A stretch of 64,000 nucleotides of DNA from Bradyrhizobium erythrophlei (GCF_900129505.1 NZ_LT670818.1:7783001-7847000), one strand, 5' to 3'; positions 8,737 through 16,432 are shown, counted from the stretch's first letter. Notes: a model not told the origin generated them from the sequence alone. Translations and numbers: made by a program.

Positions 8737-9159
8737 TTGACTACATATTTCTTCTCCGGTATCGCCAAGTGGGCGAGCCGTAAGCCTGGTAAGTTCGACA
8801 AGTACACGATCGATATGTACTTCGACGACGAAAGCTTGGCTCTCTTCAAGACGAGTGGCATCCGAGTGTCCCCTAAGACCGACAATGACGGAGACACATT
8901 CTACAAACTGTCCCGTCACATTGACCTGACTAAGAAGGATGGGACGAAGATCGACCTCGGTCCTCCGAAGTTCCTCAACCCAGACGGTACCGAGTTTGCT
9001 GGTAACGTTGGTAACGGAAGCACGGTCACCATCAAGGTAGACGTCTACGATACTGGCGCTGGCAAGGGTCATCGTTGGGAAGCCCTCCGAGTGGACGAAC
9101 TGGTTGAATACAATCCGACGACCGCAGTCAACGCTCCGGCAGTCGGTCTCCCCTTCTAA
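8737..9159 (+). CDS. Phage single-stranded DNA-binding protein
   Basis: 140 residues, TTG start with AGGA six bases upstream. The pattern IDMYFDDESLALFKTSG, then LGPPKFLNPDG, GNGSTVTIKVDVYD and an acidic end matches the OB-fold ssDNA-binding family common near phage RecB/Cas4-like exonucleases. It would coat single strands during replication and recombination. A noncoding gap follows and then the exonuclease gene. Confidence 0.8.
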   Translation: MTTYFFSGIAKWASRKPGKFDKYTIDMYFDDESLALFKTSGIRVSPKTDNDGDTFYKLSRHIDLTKKDGTKIDLGPPKFLNPDGTEFAGNVGNGSTVTIKVDVYDTGAGKGHRWEALRVDELVEYNPTTAVNAPAVGLPF

Positions 9160-9366
9160 TCGGAAGAGGTTAGGAAGGTTGGCACCTTCCGTAAATCGCG
9201 GGCCACGCGGAGCCCCTCCTCACCTAAACAGGCTGAAGTAATGTGTCAGCCTGGGATGCAGCTTAACTGATCAGGCGCTTTGGTACACCAACTTGGCTGG
9301 ATAACGTCTCCAGTCACTGCCTTCTCACGAGTCATCCTGAACCTGCATCTACCCTCTAGGACCTAA
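9160..9366 (+). other. Noncoding gap with predicted stem-loops
   Basis: This 207-base stretch is the only sizeable gap in the visible prophage run before the integrase. A perfect hairpin GGAAGGT-tggc-ACCTTCC is at about 9174-9191, followed by a short CGCG/CGCG stem. AGGT and ACCT segments around them can pair to enclose both, which resembles a folded RNA. No T-run follows, so it is not a standard terminator. It is not a tRNA. Possible small RNA, leader or processing site; no family recognised. A TAGGA ribosome site precedes the next gene. Confidence 0.35.
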
Positions 9367-10269
9367 TTGAAATCAATTTCCACGCTGATAGACGATATCT
9401 ATTCACTCTTCACCAAATCCCTCCCCTTCGACCCTCAGGATATTGAAGACTTTGGAAGACGACTTGCCACTCACGTTAGCAACCAAATCAGCCGAACCCA
9501 GAAGCCAACACTCCGACTGTCCAATCTCGGATCACCGTGTGATCGAAAGCTCTGGCTCCAGATCAACCGACCGGAGACAGCGATCCCCCTCTCCCCCCAG
9601 ACTCGATTCAAGTTTTTGTATGGAGACATTCTGGAAGAACTGGTTCTATTTCTCGCTAAGGTTTCTGGACACCGGGTACAGTCCGAACAAAAGACCGTAA
9701 GCGTTAATGGTGTCAAAGGTCACATCGACGCCATTGTTGACGGCCATCTCGTCGACGTTAAGTCTGCTAGTCCTTACTCCTTCAACAAGTTCAAATCACA
9801 TGGACTGGAAGACGACGATCCCTTCGCATACCGCGTACAGCTTGGATCATACCTCGAAGCCAACCAAGACAACCCGGACCTAAAGGATAAGGACACAGCG
9901 TCCTTCCTAGCCGTTGATAAGACGCTAGGTCACATGGTTCTTGATACTCACGGAAAGACAGACACTGACTATGCAGCTCTCGCAGATTCTAAGAGAGATA
10001 TGCTTGCTCTTCCCTCCCCTCCAGACAGACCCTTCGCTGCAAAGCCTGATGGAAAGTCTGGAAACGAAACCCTCCAAACCATCTGCAGCTATTGTGACCA
10101 CCGATTTGATTGCTGGTCCGACATTGATAACGGGAAAGGTCTCCGCACATTTCTTTACAGCACAGGACCTAAGTTTCTTACCAAAGTAGTCAAGCAGCCG
10201 AACGTTATCGAAGTCAACCAAGCCGGAGAGATAGTCTCACCTCCCCCACAGCCAGGCGATCCCTTCTGA
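9367..10269 (+). CDS. PD-(D/E)XK exonuclease, Cas4/RecB-like with likely Fe-S cluster
   Basis: 300 residues, TTG start. The nuclease motif is GHIDAIVDGHLVDVKSAS (Asp then D-x-K). Four cysteines sit as in Fe-S Cas4/AddB nucleases: Cys58 in LGSPCDRKLW and a C-terminal trio Cys240, Cys243 and Cys249 (CSYCDHRFDC). In phages this family works with an ssDNA-binding protein in DNA processing and recombination, which fits the neighbour. There is no CRISPR context here. The stop overlaps the presumed start of the endonuclease VII gene. Confidence 0.85.
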   Translation: MKSISTLIDDIYSLFTKSLPFDPQDIEDFGRRLATHVSNQISRTQKPTLRLSNLGSPCDRKLWLQINRPETAIPLSPQTRFKFLYGDILEELVLFLAKVSGHRVQSEQKTVSVNGVKGHIDAIVDGHLVDVKSASPYSFNKFKSHGLEDDDPFAYRVQLGSYLEANQDNPDLKDKDTASFLAVDKTLGHMVLDTHGKTDTDYAALADSKRDMLALPSPPDRPFAAKPDGKSGNETLQTICSYCDHRFDCWSDIDNGKGLRTFLYSTGPKFLTKVVKQPNVIEVNQAGEIVSPPPQPGDPF

Positions 10270-10625
10270 CGAGGGCATACCGGCTCCGGAAAATCTACGG
10301 CATAACCGAGGAACAATATGCGGAAATACTTCTACGACAAATGGGACGCTGCGGCGTTTGTAAACGACCACATCAAGAATTTAGGACCAACCTTGCTGTT
10401 GACCATGACCATCACACTGGAGAAATCCGGGGGCTGTTATGTATCAATTGCAACAGACGAATCATCGGAAGACACCGAACTCCAGCGGGCGAAGTTCTTC
10501 TCAGACACGCAGCTGAGTATCTAGAAGGACCGTATACCGGGTGGACAGTACCTACAAAGCCCAAGCGAAAGAGGCGAAGATCTATCTCCTCCAGAACGAC
10601 TACAAGAAAGCGATCAAGGAAGTGA
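10266..10625 (+). CDS. Recombination endonuclease VII-like (HNH) with non-ATG start
   Basis: The zinc/HNH core is GRCGVCKRP, then AVDHDHHTGEIRGLLCINC; CxxC pairs bind zinc and the DHDHHTG block is the nuclease site. Family members carry YG(I/L)T-x-E-x-Y just before the core. That motif (KIYGITEEQY) is present here but lies upstream of the first ATG at 10341. The most plausible start is CTG at 10266, overlapping the exonuclease stop as CTGA, with CAGG nine bases upstream. The enzyme resolves branched DNA. The basic C-terminal tail overlaps the next ORF by 85 bases. Confidence 0.8.
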   Translation: MTRAYRLRKIYGITEEQYAEILLRQMGRCGVCKRPHQEFRTNLAVDHDHHTGEIRGLLCINCNRRIIGRHRTPAGEVLLRHAAEYLEGPYTGWTVPTKPKRKRRRSISSRTTTRKRSRK

Positions 10626-10672
10626 AGCGTCTTGCTGAACTATTGAAGGACGTAGGCATCCTCGTTGACTAA
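10541..10672 (+). CDS. 43-residue hypothetical phage protein
   Basis: GTG start; the product begins MDSTYKAQAKEAKIYLL and is a Lys/Ala/Leu-rich amphipathic helix. It overlaps the end of the endonuclease VII gene in another frame and its stop overlaps the TTG start of the metallophosphoesterase. No family recognised. Either this ORF or the basic tail of the endonuclease could be the less constrained reading. Confidence 0.45.
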   Translation: MDSTYKAQAKEAKIYLLQNDYKKAIKEVKRLAELLKDVGILVD

Positions 10673-11438
10673 AACACATCTTATCATCCCTGACAGTCAC
10701 GCACATCCCGATCACAACAACGACCGTGCTGACTGGCTTGGACAACTCATTGCAGACGTAAAACCTGATGCTCTTATCCATATTGGTGACAGCGCCGACA
10801 TGGCTTCCCTGTCTTTGTATGACAAGGGTAAACACTCCTTTCACGGAAGAAATTACAAGGCTGATATCTCAGCACACTGTGACTTCCAAGACAGGACGTT
10901 CGCGCCGATCAAGAAGGCGAAGAGGAAGCTTCCTACTTCATACTTTTTTGTAGGCAACCACGAACACCGGATCACCCGAGCCATCGATGTAGCACCCGAG
11001 CTAGATGGTGCGATCAGTATGAAGGATCTTCAACTCAAGGAGTACTACGACGAAGTTATTGATTACACCGGAAGTACTCCAGGCGTTAGACAGATCGATG
11101 GCATCTCGTATGCACATTACTTTGTGGGAGGAATTGCGGGCCGCCCATTGGGAGGTATCCACGCCGGGTACGCCATCGCAACGAAGAAGCATTCGTCTGC
11201 AACGTGCGGGCATTCCCATCTCGTCGACTGGTCTGTTCACACGAACATTACAGGACAACAAGTCGCTGGAATGGTCGTAGGTTGCTATCAGGATTATACG
11301 AACGATTGGGCTGGCAACGAACTCGGCAAGCTTTGGTGGAGAGGTGTTGTCGTCAAGCGTAACGTGGATGGTAACGGTGGCTACGACCCCCAGTTCATCA
11401 CGCTGGACGCACTCCGAAAAGAATACGCCGTTGTATAA
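10665..11438 (+). CDS. Calcineurin-like metallophosphoesterase
   Basis: 257 residues, TTG start overlapping the previous stop. All metal-binding motifs are present: IPDSHAHPDH (DxH), HIGDSADM (GD), VGNHEHR (GNHE) and a late CGHSH. Phage members of this fold act as nucleic-acid end phosphatases or nucleotidases; the substrate here is not evident. Coupled at both ends, so part of the same transcription unit. Confidence 0.85.
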   Translation: MTKTHLIIPDSHAHPDHNNDRADWLGQLIADVKPDALIHIGDSADMASLSLYDKGKHSFHGRNYKADISAHCDFQDRTFAPIKKAKRKLPTSYFFVGNHEHRITRAIDVAPELDGAISMKDLQLKEYYDEVIDYTGSTPGVRQIDGISYAHYFVGGIAGRPLGGIHAGYAIATKKHSSATCGHSHLVDWSVHTNITGQQVAGMVVGCYQDYTNDWAGNELGKLWWRGVVVKRNVDGNGGYDPQFITLDALRKEYAVV

Positions 11439-11571
11439 ACAGATCCAAGACCTCCTAGACCTTTACACATTGTCCGAGATCCTTCTCCGAGCTGACGCGA
11501 CTGAAGAGGACGTACTTCTCTTCCTAGTCAACGAAGGCTTTCTCTCTCTCCCCGAGGTAAAACCAGTATGA
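11431..11571 (+). CDS. 46-residue hypothetical phage protein
   Basis: Read from TTG at 11431, which overlaps the metallophosphoesterase stop. The product begins MYKQIQDLLDLYTLSEILL and looks like two short amphipathic helices. An upstream ATG in the same frame lies inside the previous gene and is less likely. The next ORF starts within its stop (ATGA). No family recognised. Confidence 0.5.
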   Translation: MYKQIQDLLDLYTLSEILLRADATEEDVLLFLVNEGFLSLPEVKPV

Positions 11572-11717
11572 AAGTCGTAACCCTCCCCCCTGAGACTGTC
11601 ATCGCTGCACTCCAGCAGTACCTCCAGTCTCTCTCCATCATCAACGATGATGAGACCATCATGAAGATTTACACCCGAGGGAAATACGACTTCGATATCG
11701 AATTGAAAAAGGAATAA
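11568..11717 (+). CDS. 49-residue hypothetical phage protein
   Basis: ATG overlaps the previous TGA, and its TAA overlaps the next ATG (TAATG). The product begins MKVVTLPPETVIAAL and ends with a charged stretch DIELKKE. No family recognised; support is the coupled start and stop. Confidence 0.5.
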   Translation: MKVVTLPPETVIAALQQYLQSLSIINDDETIMKIYTRGKYDFDIELKKE

Positions 11718-11962
11718 TGGCACGCAACTACAAAAAGGAGACCGCGTATGAGGACTCCCCTACCCAGGTTAAAAGGCGTGAAGCCCGTAACCGAGCCAGA
11801 GCTAAGACGGATCGCGCAGGCAAGACGCATAAAGGCGACGGTAAAGAGGTGGACCACCAGGGGTATCATCGAACAGGAAGCCTTGATCGAGTCCCTACGA
11901 AAGTCGTCTCCAAGCACGCCAACCGCGTAAGACAACCCCCAACCAAACGAAAGCGAAGTTAA
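11717..11962 (+). CDS. Small HNH-like phage protein
   Basis: 81 residues, very basic. It begins MARNYKKE and carries an Arg-rich helix, KGDGKEVDH, and a later VVSKHANR segment. That order resembles a family of short T7-like phage proteins with a degenerate HNH motif. Only part of the HNH metal site is visible, so nuclease activity is uncertain. Coupled to both neighbours. Confidence 0.6.
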   Translation: MARNYKKETAYEDSPTQVKRREARNRARAKTDRAGKTHKGDGKEVDHQGYHRTGSLDRVPTKVVSKHANRVRQPPTKRKRS

Positions 11963-12184
11963 TTGTTTAACTGGATTAAGAACACCGAGGCTACTGTTGA
12001 GACCATCCTGTCGGGCTGGACGAAGACGATCAAGGATCTTGAGGCGCACGCTGAGGCGAAGGCTGCAGAAGCTATCGAGAATAACGCACTCGTTACATTC
12101 TACGAGGAAGCTACCAACCTGGCTAAGGCTGAAGTTGCTAAGGCTAAGGATGTAGCAGCCAAGATCAAGGCACTGTTTGCGTGA
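11963..12184 (+). CDS. Small Ala/Lys-rich coiled-coil protein
   Basis: 73 residues, TTG start immediately after the previous TAA. The sequence is Ala, Glu and Lys rich with helix-favouring repeats such as AEAKAAEAIE and AKAEVAKAKDVAAKIK, consistent with one long helix. No family recognised. Its TGA overlaps the GTG start of the next gene. Confidence 0.55.
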   Translation: MFNWIKNTEATVETILSGWTKTIKDLEAHAEAKAAEAIENNALVTFYEEATNLAKAEVAKAKDVAAKIKALFA

Positions 12185-12534
12185 TTGAAGTAGACACCCT
12201 CCTCAAGGCCCTCCCTAGGAGGATCAAGGTGGGTGCCTATGACTGGCGGGTCATCCTTAACGAGGAAGAAGCCGACATAGAGAAGTGCGGAGAGGCTGAC
12301 TTCGAACACCACGTTGTCAACCTCTGGCCTTCTCATCTCAACTCACCCGACCACGCAGTAGGCATCGTCATCCATGAACTCCTCCACGTCATCTTCGACA
12401 ATGCCGACCTCGAAGGTAACCACACGAGTCCTGATCCTGAAGAAGAGATCGTCATTGGGTTCGAACAAGGACTCGTAGCACTGTATCGAGACAATCCCAG
12501 GCTTCTCACCTGGATCAAGAAAGGTTTAAAGTAA
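12181..12534 (+). CDS. HExxH metallopeptidase-like phage protein
   Basis: 117 residues, GTG start overlapping the previous stop. The motif IVIHELLHVIFDN near residues 61-73 is a zinc HExxH site. A family of short phage proteins with this site is known, but the substrate is not known to me. Acidic Glu residues after the motif could supply the third ligand. The name is limited to what the motif supports. Confidence 0.7.
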   Translation: MIEVDTLLKALPRRIKVGAYDWRVILNEEEADIEKCGEADFEHHVVNLWPSHLNSPDHAVGIVIHELLHVIFDNADLEGNHTSPDPEEEIVIGFEQGLVALYRDNPRLLTWIKKGLK

Positions 12535-12536
12535 TC

Positions 12537-12905
12537 ATTAAATCCATTTACATAGCCGGTCCCATGACTGGCTACCCCGAGTTTAACTTTCCTAAGTTCT
12601 TTGCCGTCCAGAAGATGCTCGAAGCGAAAGGCTGGAAGGTTTTCAATCCAGCCGAGAAGGACGTTGAAGCCGACGTTCACGAGATGGAAGCTTACAAGAC
12701 TGGTGACGCCAAGCTGAGTGTCGCTGAAGGCTTCGACTACAAGGCAGCATTCACTTGGGATTGCGACAAGGTCATCTACGGTGACGGCATTTACATGCTG
12801 GAAGGCTGGGAGAAGAGCACTGGAGCACGAGCTGAGTGGGCTGTCGCACAGTTCATCAAAGCCCAGAACCCGTCGTACACCATCCAGTACGAGGCCGTAG
12901 CCTGA
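12537..12905 (+). CDS. DUF4406 / nucleoside deoxyribosyltransferase-like protein
   Basis: The family signature YIAGPMTG...NFPKF opens the protein, and part of it (KSIYIAGP) lies before the first ATG at 12564. The true start is therefore probably the rare codon ATT at 12537, or ATC just before it. The protein is about 122 residues. DUF4406 proteins are Rossmann-like relatives of nucleoside 2-deoxyribosyltransferases, so a nucleotide-salvage role fits, together with the dNTP hydrolase nearby. Confidence 0.75.
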   Translation: MKSIYIAGPMTGYPEFNFPKFFAVQKMLEAKGWKVFNPAEKDVEADVHEMEAYKTGDAKLSVAEGFDYKAAFTWDCDKVIYGDGIYMLEGWEKSTGARAEWAVAQFIKAQNPSYTIQYEAVA

Positions 12906-13123
12906 GCAAGAAATTTAATAAACGAGTGACCGTAGTCGAGATGGAAACGTCTCACCTATGGCTCGTACAAGACGAGCAATACGGCGATCAACGTCTCTTC
13001 TACGACAGAGAAGACGCTGTTGAGTACGTCCACAGTCAATCCGAAGGCGGTCAACTTAATATGGGCGACGACGTCTGGAATAAATATCACATGACCGAGG
13101 TACCCGTTGACGACCGATACTAA
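12902..13123 (+). CDS. Small hypothetical phage protein, probable CTG start
   Basis: About 73 residues if read from CTG at 12902, which overlaps the previous TGA (CTGA) and has GAGG seven bases upstream. GTG at 12926 is an alternative. The product has VTVVEMETSHLWLVQ and YDREDAVEYVHSQ, a compact alpha/beta pattern. No family recognised. It overlaps the next gene by 17 bases. Confidence 0.5.
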   Translation: MSKKFNKRVTVVEMETSHLWLVQDEQYGDQRLFYDREDAVEYVHSQSEGGQLNMGDDVWNKYHMTEVPVDDRY

Positions 13124-13475
13124 GAAAGAAGCCCTCCGCGCAGGAGACGATCTCAAGACCGGAGGAGTCAAGTTTGATCAAGGCAAAGCCCGATACGATC
13201 TTCTCCCACCTGAGGGAGCTAAGGCCGTGGCTACGATCCTTGAGTTTGGGGCTCGAAAATATGCAGCTCGAAACTGGGAACAAGGTATGGATTGGTCGCG
13301 ACCATTCAGCGCAATGCAGCGCCACCTATGGGCCTGGTGGGAAGGTGAGAAGGTTGACCCTGACTCTGGATATTCCCATCTGTGGCATGCAGCCTGCAAC
13401 CTCTTCTTCCTCATCGCGTATGAGCAAAGAGGAAAGGGAAATGATGATCGCCCGCCCGCCGTACCCGTGAAGTAA
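13107..13475 (+). CDS. dATP/dGTP diphosphohydrolase domain protein (DUF5664)
   Basis: 122 residues, TTG start with GAGGT upstream. The pattern GGVKFDQGKARYDLLPP, then FGARKYAARNW, AMQRHLWAWWEGE, DSGYSHLWHA and FLIAY matches the DUF5664 family of MazG-like all-helical nucleotide hydrolases. It would remove selected dNTPs. It is the last gene before the terminator at 13496. Confidence 0.85.
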   Translation: MTTDTKKEALRAGDDLKTGGVKFDQGKARYDLLPPEGAKAVATILEFGARKYAARNWEQGMDWSRPFSAMQRHLWAWWEGEKVDPDSGYSHLWHAACNLFFLIAYEQRGKGNDDRPPAVPVK

Positions 13476-13495
13476 TCGCAAGTATTCACAATGAG

Positions 13496-13525
13496 AAAAA
13501 CCCTAGGGAAACCTAGGGTTTTTTT
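13496..13525 (+). terminator. Rho-independent terminator
   Basis: Perfect 12-base stem AAAAACCCTAGG / CCTAGGGTTTTT with a GAAA loop, followed by further T. It closes the rightward phage transcription unit and separates it from the integrase. The A-run on the other strand means it could work in both directions. Confidence 0.9.
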
Positions 13526-13554
13526 GTTAGAATCAATACCTTAGGAGGACGACA

Positions 13555-14538
13555 ATGCTGCTGAAACAAGTCTTTGATTCCTACATGGTTGTGTCAGGAG
13601 AAGCGCGAGGCGCTGCCTATATGGACCGCCTGATGTTCAACGCCTTCGATAAGTTCTTCCCTAAATACGTCCCCGAAATCTCGCCTGTCGATCTGACGGA
13701 TTATCTGAAGGACATGCGAGCCAAAAAGATCAAGAGGAATGGTGTTCTCCGTCCTCTCCAGCCTGCCACTTTGAACAAGCACACTCAGTTCCTTCGTCGC
13801 CTTCTCTCCCACGCTGAGGCTCTAGGTGTGACCGTACAGCGGTTTCGCTGGAAAGCCTTCCTTGTCATGGAGGCAGAGCAGAAGACGAGCTACCTGACGA
13901 TCCCAGAGGAGCACACAGCCCTCGTAGGTATGGATGACTACATCCGTCCCCTGTTCCTGTTCTCCGTCCTGTCTGGTGTCCGCCAGGCTAATGCCATCGA
14001 CCTACGGTGGGACCAGGTGGACATGGATGATCGGATCATCACCTTCCAAGCCAAGTCTCGAAGACCTGGTGGCAAGCAGTACACGGTACCGCTGACTGGG
14101 ATGATCGAAGGCGTCTTGGAAGGCGAGTGGGGCAACCACATCGACCGTGTCTTCACCTTCGTAGCGAGGAGGACAAGCCGATGGGGCTACGAGGCTGGGA
14201 AGCGATACCCGCTGACGAAGCCTCTCGTCCGCAATTACTGGGAGAAACTGGGGCTGGAGAAGCGATGGCACGACCTACGCCATACCTTCGGGACCCGGCT
14301 GTACCAAGAGAGCAAGGACATCCATCTCGTCCAGCGAGCAATGAACCACGCCGACGTCAATACGACGATGCGCTACATCCATACTGATGTGTCAGACATC
14401 AGGCAACAGATGGAAAACATGCACAATAAAGTAGCAAACTTGCATCAACAAGAACAGGTCGAGAACAAGCCTGTTCCGAAATTCTCCCGTAATTTCAAGA
14501 TGGTGCGCTCGAAAGGACTCGAACCTTCACTCGATTAA
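13555..14538 (+). CDS. int: Phage tyrosine-type integrase
   Basis: 327 residues with a strong ribosome site (AGGAGG). Catalytic residues are visible: Arg143 in SGVRQANA, His239 and Arg242 in HDLRHTFG, His265 in NHADVNT and nucleophile Tyr274 in MRYIHT. It has its own start region after a terminator, so it is expressed separately from the replication genes. The last 12 codons, Met316 to Asp327, and the stop lie within the tRNA-Leu gene, so the C terminus is supplied by the attachment site. Confidence 0.97.
   Translation: MLLKQVFDSYMVVSGEARGAAYMDRLMFNAFDKFFPKYVPEISPVDLTDYLKDMRAKKIKRNGVLRPLQPATLNKHTQFLRRLLSHAEALGVTVQRFRWKAFLVMEAEQKTSYLTIPEEHTALVGMDDYIRPLFLFSVLSGVRQANAIDLRWDQVDMDDRIITFQAKSRRPGGKQYTVPLTGMIEGVLEGEWGNHIDRVFTFVARRTSRWGYEAGKRYPLTKPLVRNYWEKLGLEKRWHDLRHTFGTRLYQESKDIHLVQRAMNHADVNTTMRYIHTDVSDIRQQMENMHNKVANLHQQEQVENKPVPKFSRNFKMVRSKGLEPSLD
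14501..14538. other. Predicted attachment core inside tRNA-Leu
   Basis: The phage integrase reading frame crosses into the tRNA 3' part, which places the crossover in or near this segment. The core cannot be sized because the second copy at the other prophage end is outside the window. Confidence 0.6.
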
Positions 14539-14585
14539 GAACTGCCACCTCAAGGCAGCGCGTCTACCAATTCCGCCACGAGCGC
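14501..14585 (-). tRNA. tRNA-Leu (anticodon GAG), prophage attachment target
   Basis: Read on the minus strand, GCGCTCG begins the acceptor stem at 14585 and pairs with CGAGCGC near the 3' end; CCA is encoded (14501-14503). The anticodon loop CTTGAGG gives GAG. The long variable arm is typical of tRNA-Leu. The gene is intact, so integration rebuilt the 3' part with phage DNA. It also contains the last codons of the integrase on the opposite strand. Confidence 0.95.
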
Positions 14586-14708
14586 TTGGGAAGCCGGCAC
14601 CGGATGTGCGCCGGACCGGATCAACGGCGCGGGATGTAACAAATCAGGGATGGGGGGACAAGGCCTGCCGGTGCAGTCAATCCGGCGAAGTTGGGATCGG
14701 ATTCCGCC

Positions 14709-14981
14709 CTACCGGCTGCCCGGCGATTTCGGCAGCATTTGCTTGACTTCGACTGCGATGCGGTTGCGGTCGACCAGCACCACGCCGGAAGCAATCGGCA
14801 GATTGTTGGCGAGGATCTTGACCTCGTCCGCCTCGGTGGCGTCCAGTTCGATGATGGCGCCACGGCTCAGCCGCATTACCTGATGGATGGGCATCGTGGT
14901 GGTGCCGAGGACCACCATGAGGTCGACACTGACTTTATCGAGGGTTGGCACTGGGATGAGCGACCTGAACTGACGAAACAT
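14709..14981 (-). CDS. fliN: Flagellar motor switch protein FliN (SpoA domain)
   Basis: 90 residues forming essentially one SpoA/surface-presentation domain: VSVDLMVVLGTTTMPIHQVM, GAIIELD, then ILANNLPIASGVVLVDRNRIAVEV. FliN with FliM and FliG forms the cytoplasmic switch ring of the flagellar motor. The gene stands alone here, between tRNA-Leu and lipB; no other flagellar gene is nearby, so it may be an orphan or second copy. Confidence 0.85.
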   Translation of the reverse strand: MFRQFRSLIPVPTLDKVSVDLMVVLGTTTMPIHQVMRLSRGAIIELDATEADEVKILANNLPIASGVVLVDRNRIAVEVKQMLPKSPGSR

Positions 14982-15023
14982 GCAAAATTGCGTGGATTGA
15001 GATCACCACGTTATGGTTAGCCA

Positions 15024-15752
15024 ATGGTTAATGACCGCCAAACCCTGGATTTGACGCCCTTCGCCGGCCCCGCCGGCGGCGGGGTCGTGGAATGGCGGAT
15101 ATCGGACGCCCCGGTCCCCTATCCCGAGGCAGTCGCGGCCATGGAAGCCCGCGCCGCCGACATCGCGGCCCACCAGGCGCCGGAACTGGTGTGGCTGCTG
15201 GAACATCCCCCGCTCTACACTTCCGGCACCAGCGGCAAGGCCGAACACCTGCTCGACCCCCGCTTTCCGCTGTTTGCCACCGGTCGCGGCGGCCAAATCA
15301 CCTATCACGGCCCCGGCCAGAGGGTCGCCTATGTGATGCTCGACCTGAAACGGCGCCGTCCTGACGTGCGGGCCTATGTGGCGGGTCTGGAGGAATGGAT
15401 CATCCGGACGCTCGCAGCCTTCAACGTGCGCGGCGAGCGGCGCGAGGATCGCGTTGGCGTCTGGGTGCGCCGGCCGGACAAGGGAGAAGGTTTTGAGAAC
15501 AAGATCGCCGCCATCGGCGTGCGGCTGAGGCGCTGGGTGTCGTTCCACGGCATTTCGATCAATGTGGAGCCCGACCTGACCCATTTCGATGCCATCGTTC
15601 CCTGCGGCGTGGTGGATCCGCGCTACGGCGTCACCAGTCTGGTCGATCTCGGCCATCCCGCGAGCATGGCGGATGTCGATATCGCGCTCCGCCAGGCCTT
15701 CGAGCAGGTGTTCGGCGCCATCGAAGTGCGGCTGCCGGAAGCAACGGCCTGA
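15024..15752 (+). CDS. lipB: Octanoyltransferase LipB
   Basis: 242 residues. Motifs of the family are clear: [43 protein letters not shown] (catalytic Lys) and FDAIVPCGV (catalytic Cys). LipB moves octanoyl from acyl carrier protein to lipoate-dependent enzymes such as pyruvate dehydrogenase. Divergent from fliN with a 42-base gap. Confidence 0.95.
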   Translation: MVNDRQTLDLTPFAGPAGGGVVEWRISDAPVPYPEAVAAMEARAADIAAHQAPELVWLLEHPPLYTSGTSGKAEHLLDPRFPLFATGRGGQITYHGPGQRVAYVMLDLKRRRPDVRAYVAGLEEWIIRTLAAFNVRGERREDRVGVWVRRPDKGEGFENKIAAIGVRLRRWVSFHGISINVEPDLTHFDAIVPCGVVDPRYGVTSLVDLGHPASMADVDIALRQAFEQVFGAIEVRLPEATA

Positions 15753-15766
15753 AAGCGGCGGGCCCT

Positions 15767-15961
15767 TTACGTCTTCGCGGGCCTGCCGCGTTTGGCAAAC
15801 GTCAATCCCTGCAAATCCGCCGCATTCCTGAGGGTACCCGCGCGCTTCATCGCCTCGGTTCGCGCCGGGCCGGGCTTCATCCTGCGCGCCTGCTCCAGCG
15901 CAATCTGCGCTTCGGCGTCGAGATCGAGGTTGGAATGAGGGTCTTTATTCTCTGGCGCCAT
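15767..15961 (-). CDS. Small hypothetical protein
   Basis: 64 residues from ATG at 15961 (MAPENKDPHSNL). Contains DAEAQIALEQARRMKPGPAR, consistent with a helical segment, and a basic C terminus. A longer frame upstream exists but the internal Met gives the more natural protein. Convergent with lipB, 14 bases apart. No family recognised. Confidence 0.55.
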   Translation of the reverse strand: MAPENKDPHSNLDLDAEAQIALEQARRMKPGPARTEAMKRAGTLRNAADLQGLTFAKRGRPAKT

Positions 15962-16020
15962 GGAATTAAAGCCGGGTTGGCCGATCTGGCAATGCACTCG
16001 TGTTCGCAAGACTTCTGCAG

Positions 16021-16254
16021 CTATTCCGGCCGCCGCAGTTCGCCGACAGTCCAGCCGACTACGTCAGATTTAAGTGGATCGTTGGTGACCACGTCGGTTT
16101 CGCAATGTCCGCATTTGCGGCATGCGAAGGTGCGGTGCTCGAAGCCTTCGGGGCCCGAAGCAATGGCAACCGTGATCATTCGCGTTTGACAGTTGGGACA
16201 ACGCGGACGGTAAATCGGCAATAGCTCGGGATCGGGTTTTCTCGTTGCCGCCAT
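16021..16254 (-). CDS. Small zinc-ribbon protein
   Basis: 77 residues from ATG at 16254 (MAATRKPDPELL). Two CxxC pairs, CPNCQTRM and CRKCGHCE, flank ASGPEGFEHRTFA, making a four-Cys zinc ribbon. No known partner. The longer upstream frame starting at 16356 looks non-coding. Confidence 0.65.
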   Translation of the reverse strand: MAATRKPDPELLPIYRPRCPNCQTRMITVAIASGPEGFEHRTFACRKCGHCETDVVTNDPLKSDVVGWTVGELRRPE

Positions 16255-16432
16255 TATAAAAAAATACAGCAACAATAAAAAATCTGTCTGTTCGGTTTCG
16301 GACCGAAAACGAAAATGTGACCTTCTGGTGTCAGCGTGGACCATTGGTTCCATCAATGGAACACACAGCTGAACTGAGCCGATCGGTATCGCACTCCGGC
16401 GGGCCCGTGCGCCCGCCGGAAAGCGACAAACA

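Larger units (their letters stand above)
1..14538. mobile_element. Right end of an integrated prophage
   Basis: All genes here run rightward and are packed with 1-8 base overlaps. Base composition is clearly lower in GC than the DNA right of the tRNA-Leu. The content is viral: amidoligase, endolysin, primase-helicase, family A polymerase, ssDNA-binding protein, exonuclease, endonuclease VII and a tyrosine integrase at the edge. The integrase frame ends within tRNA-Leu, so this is the integrase-side attachment end. No capsid, tail, terminase or repressor genes are seen, so the rest lies left of the window. A T7-like replication set joined to an integrase suggests a temperate podovirus-like phage; that classification is inference. 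Confidence 0.9.
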
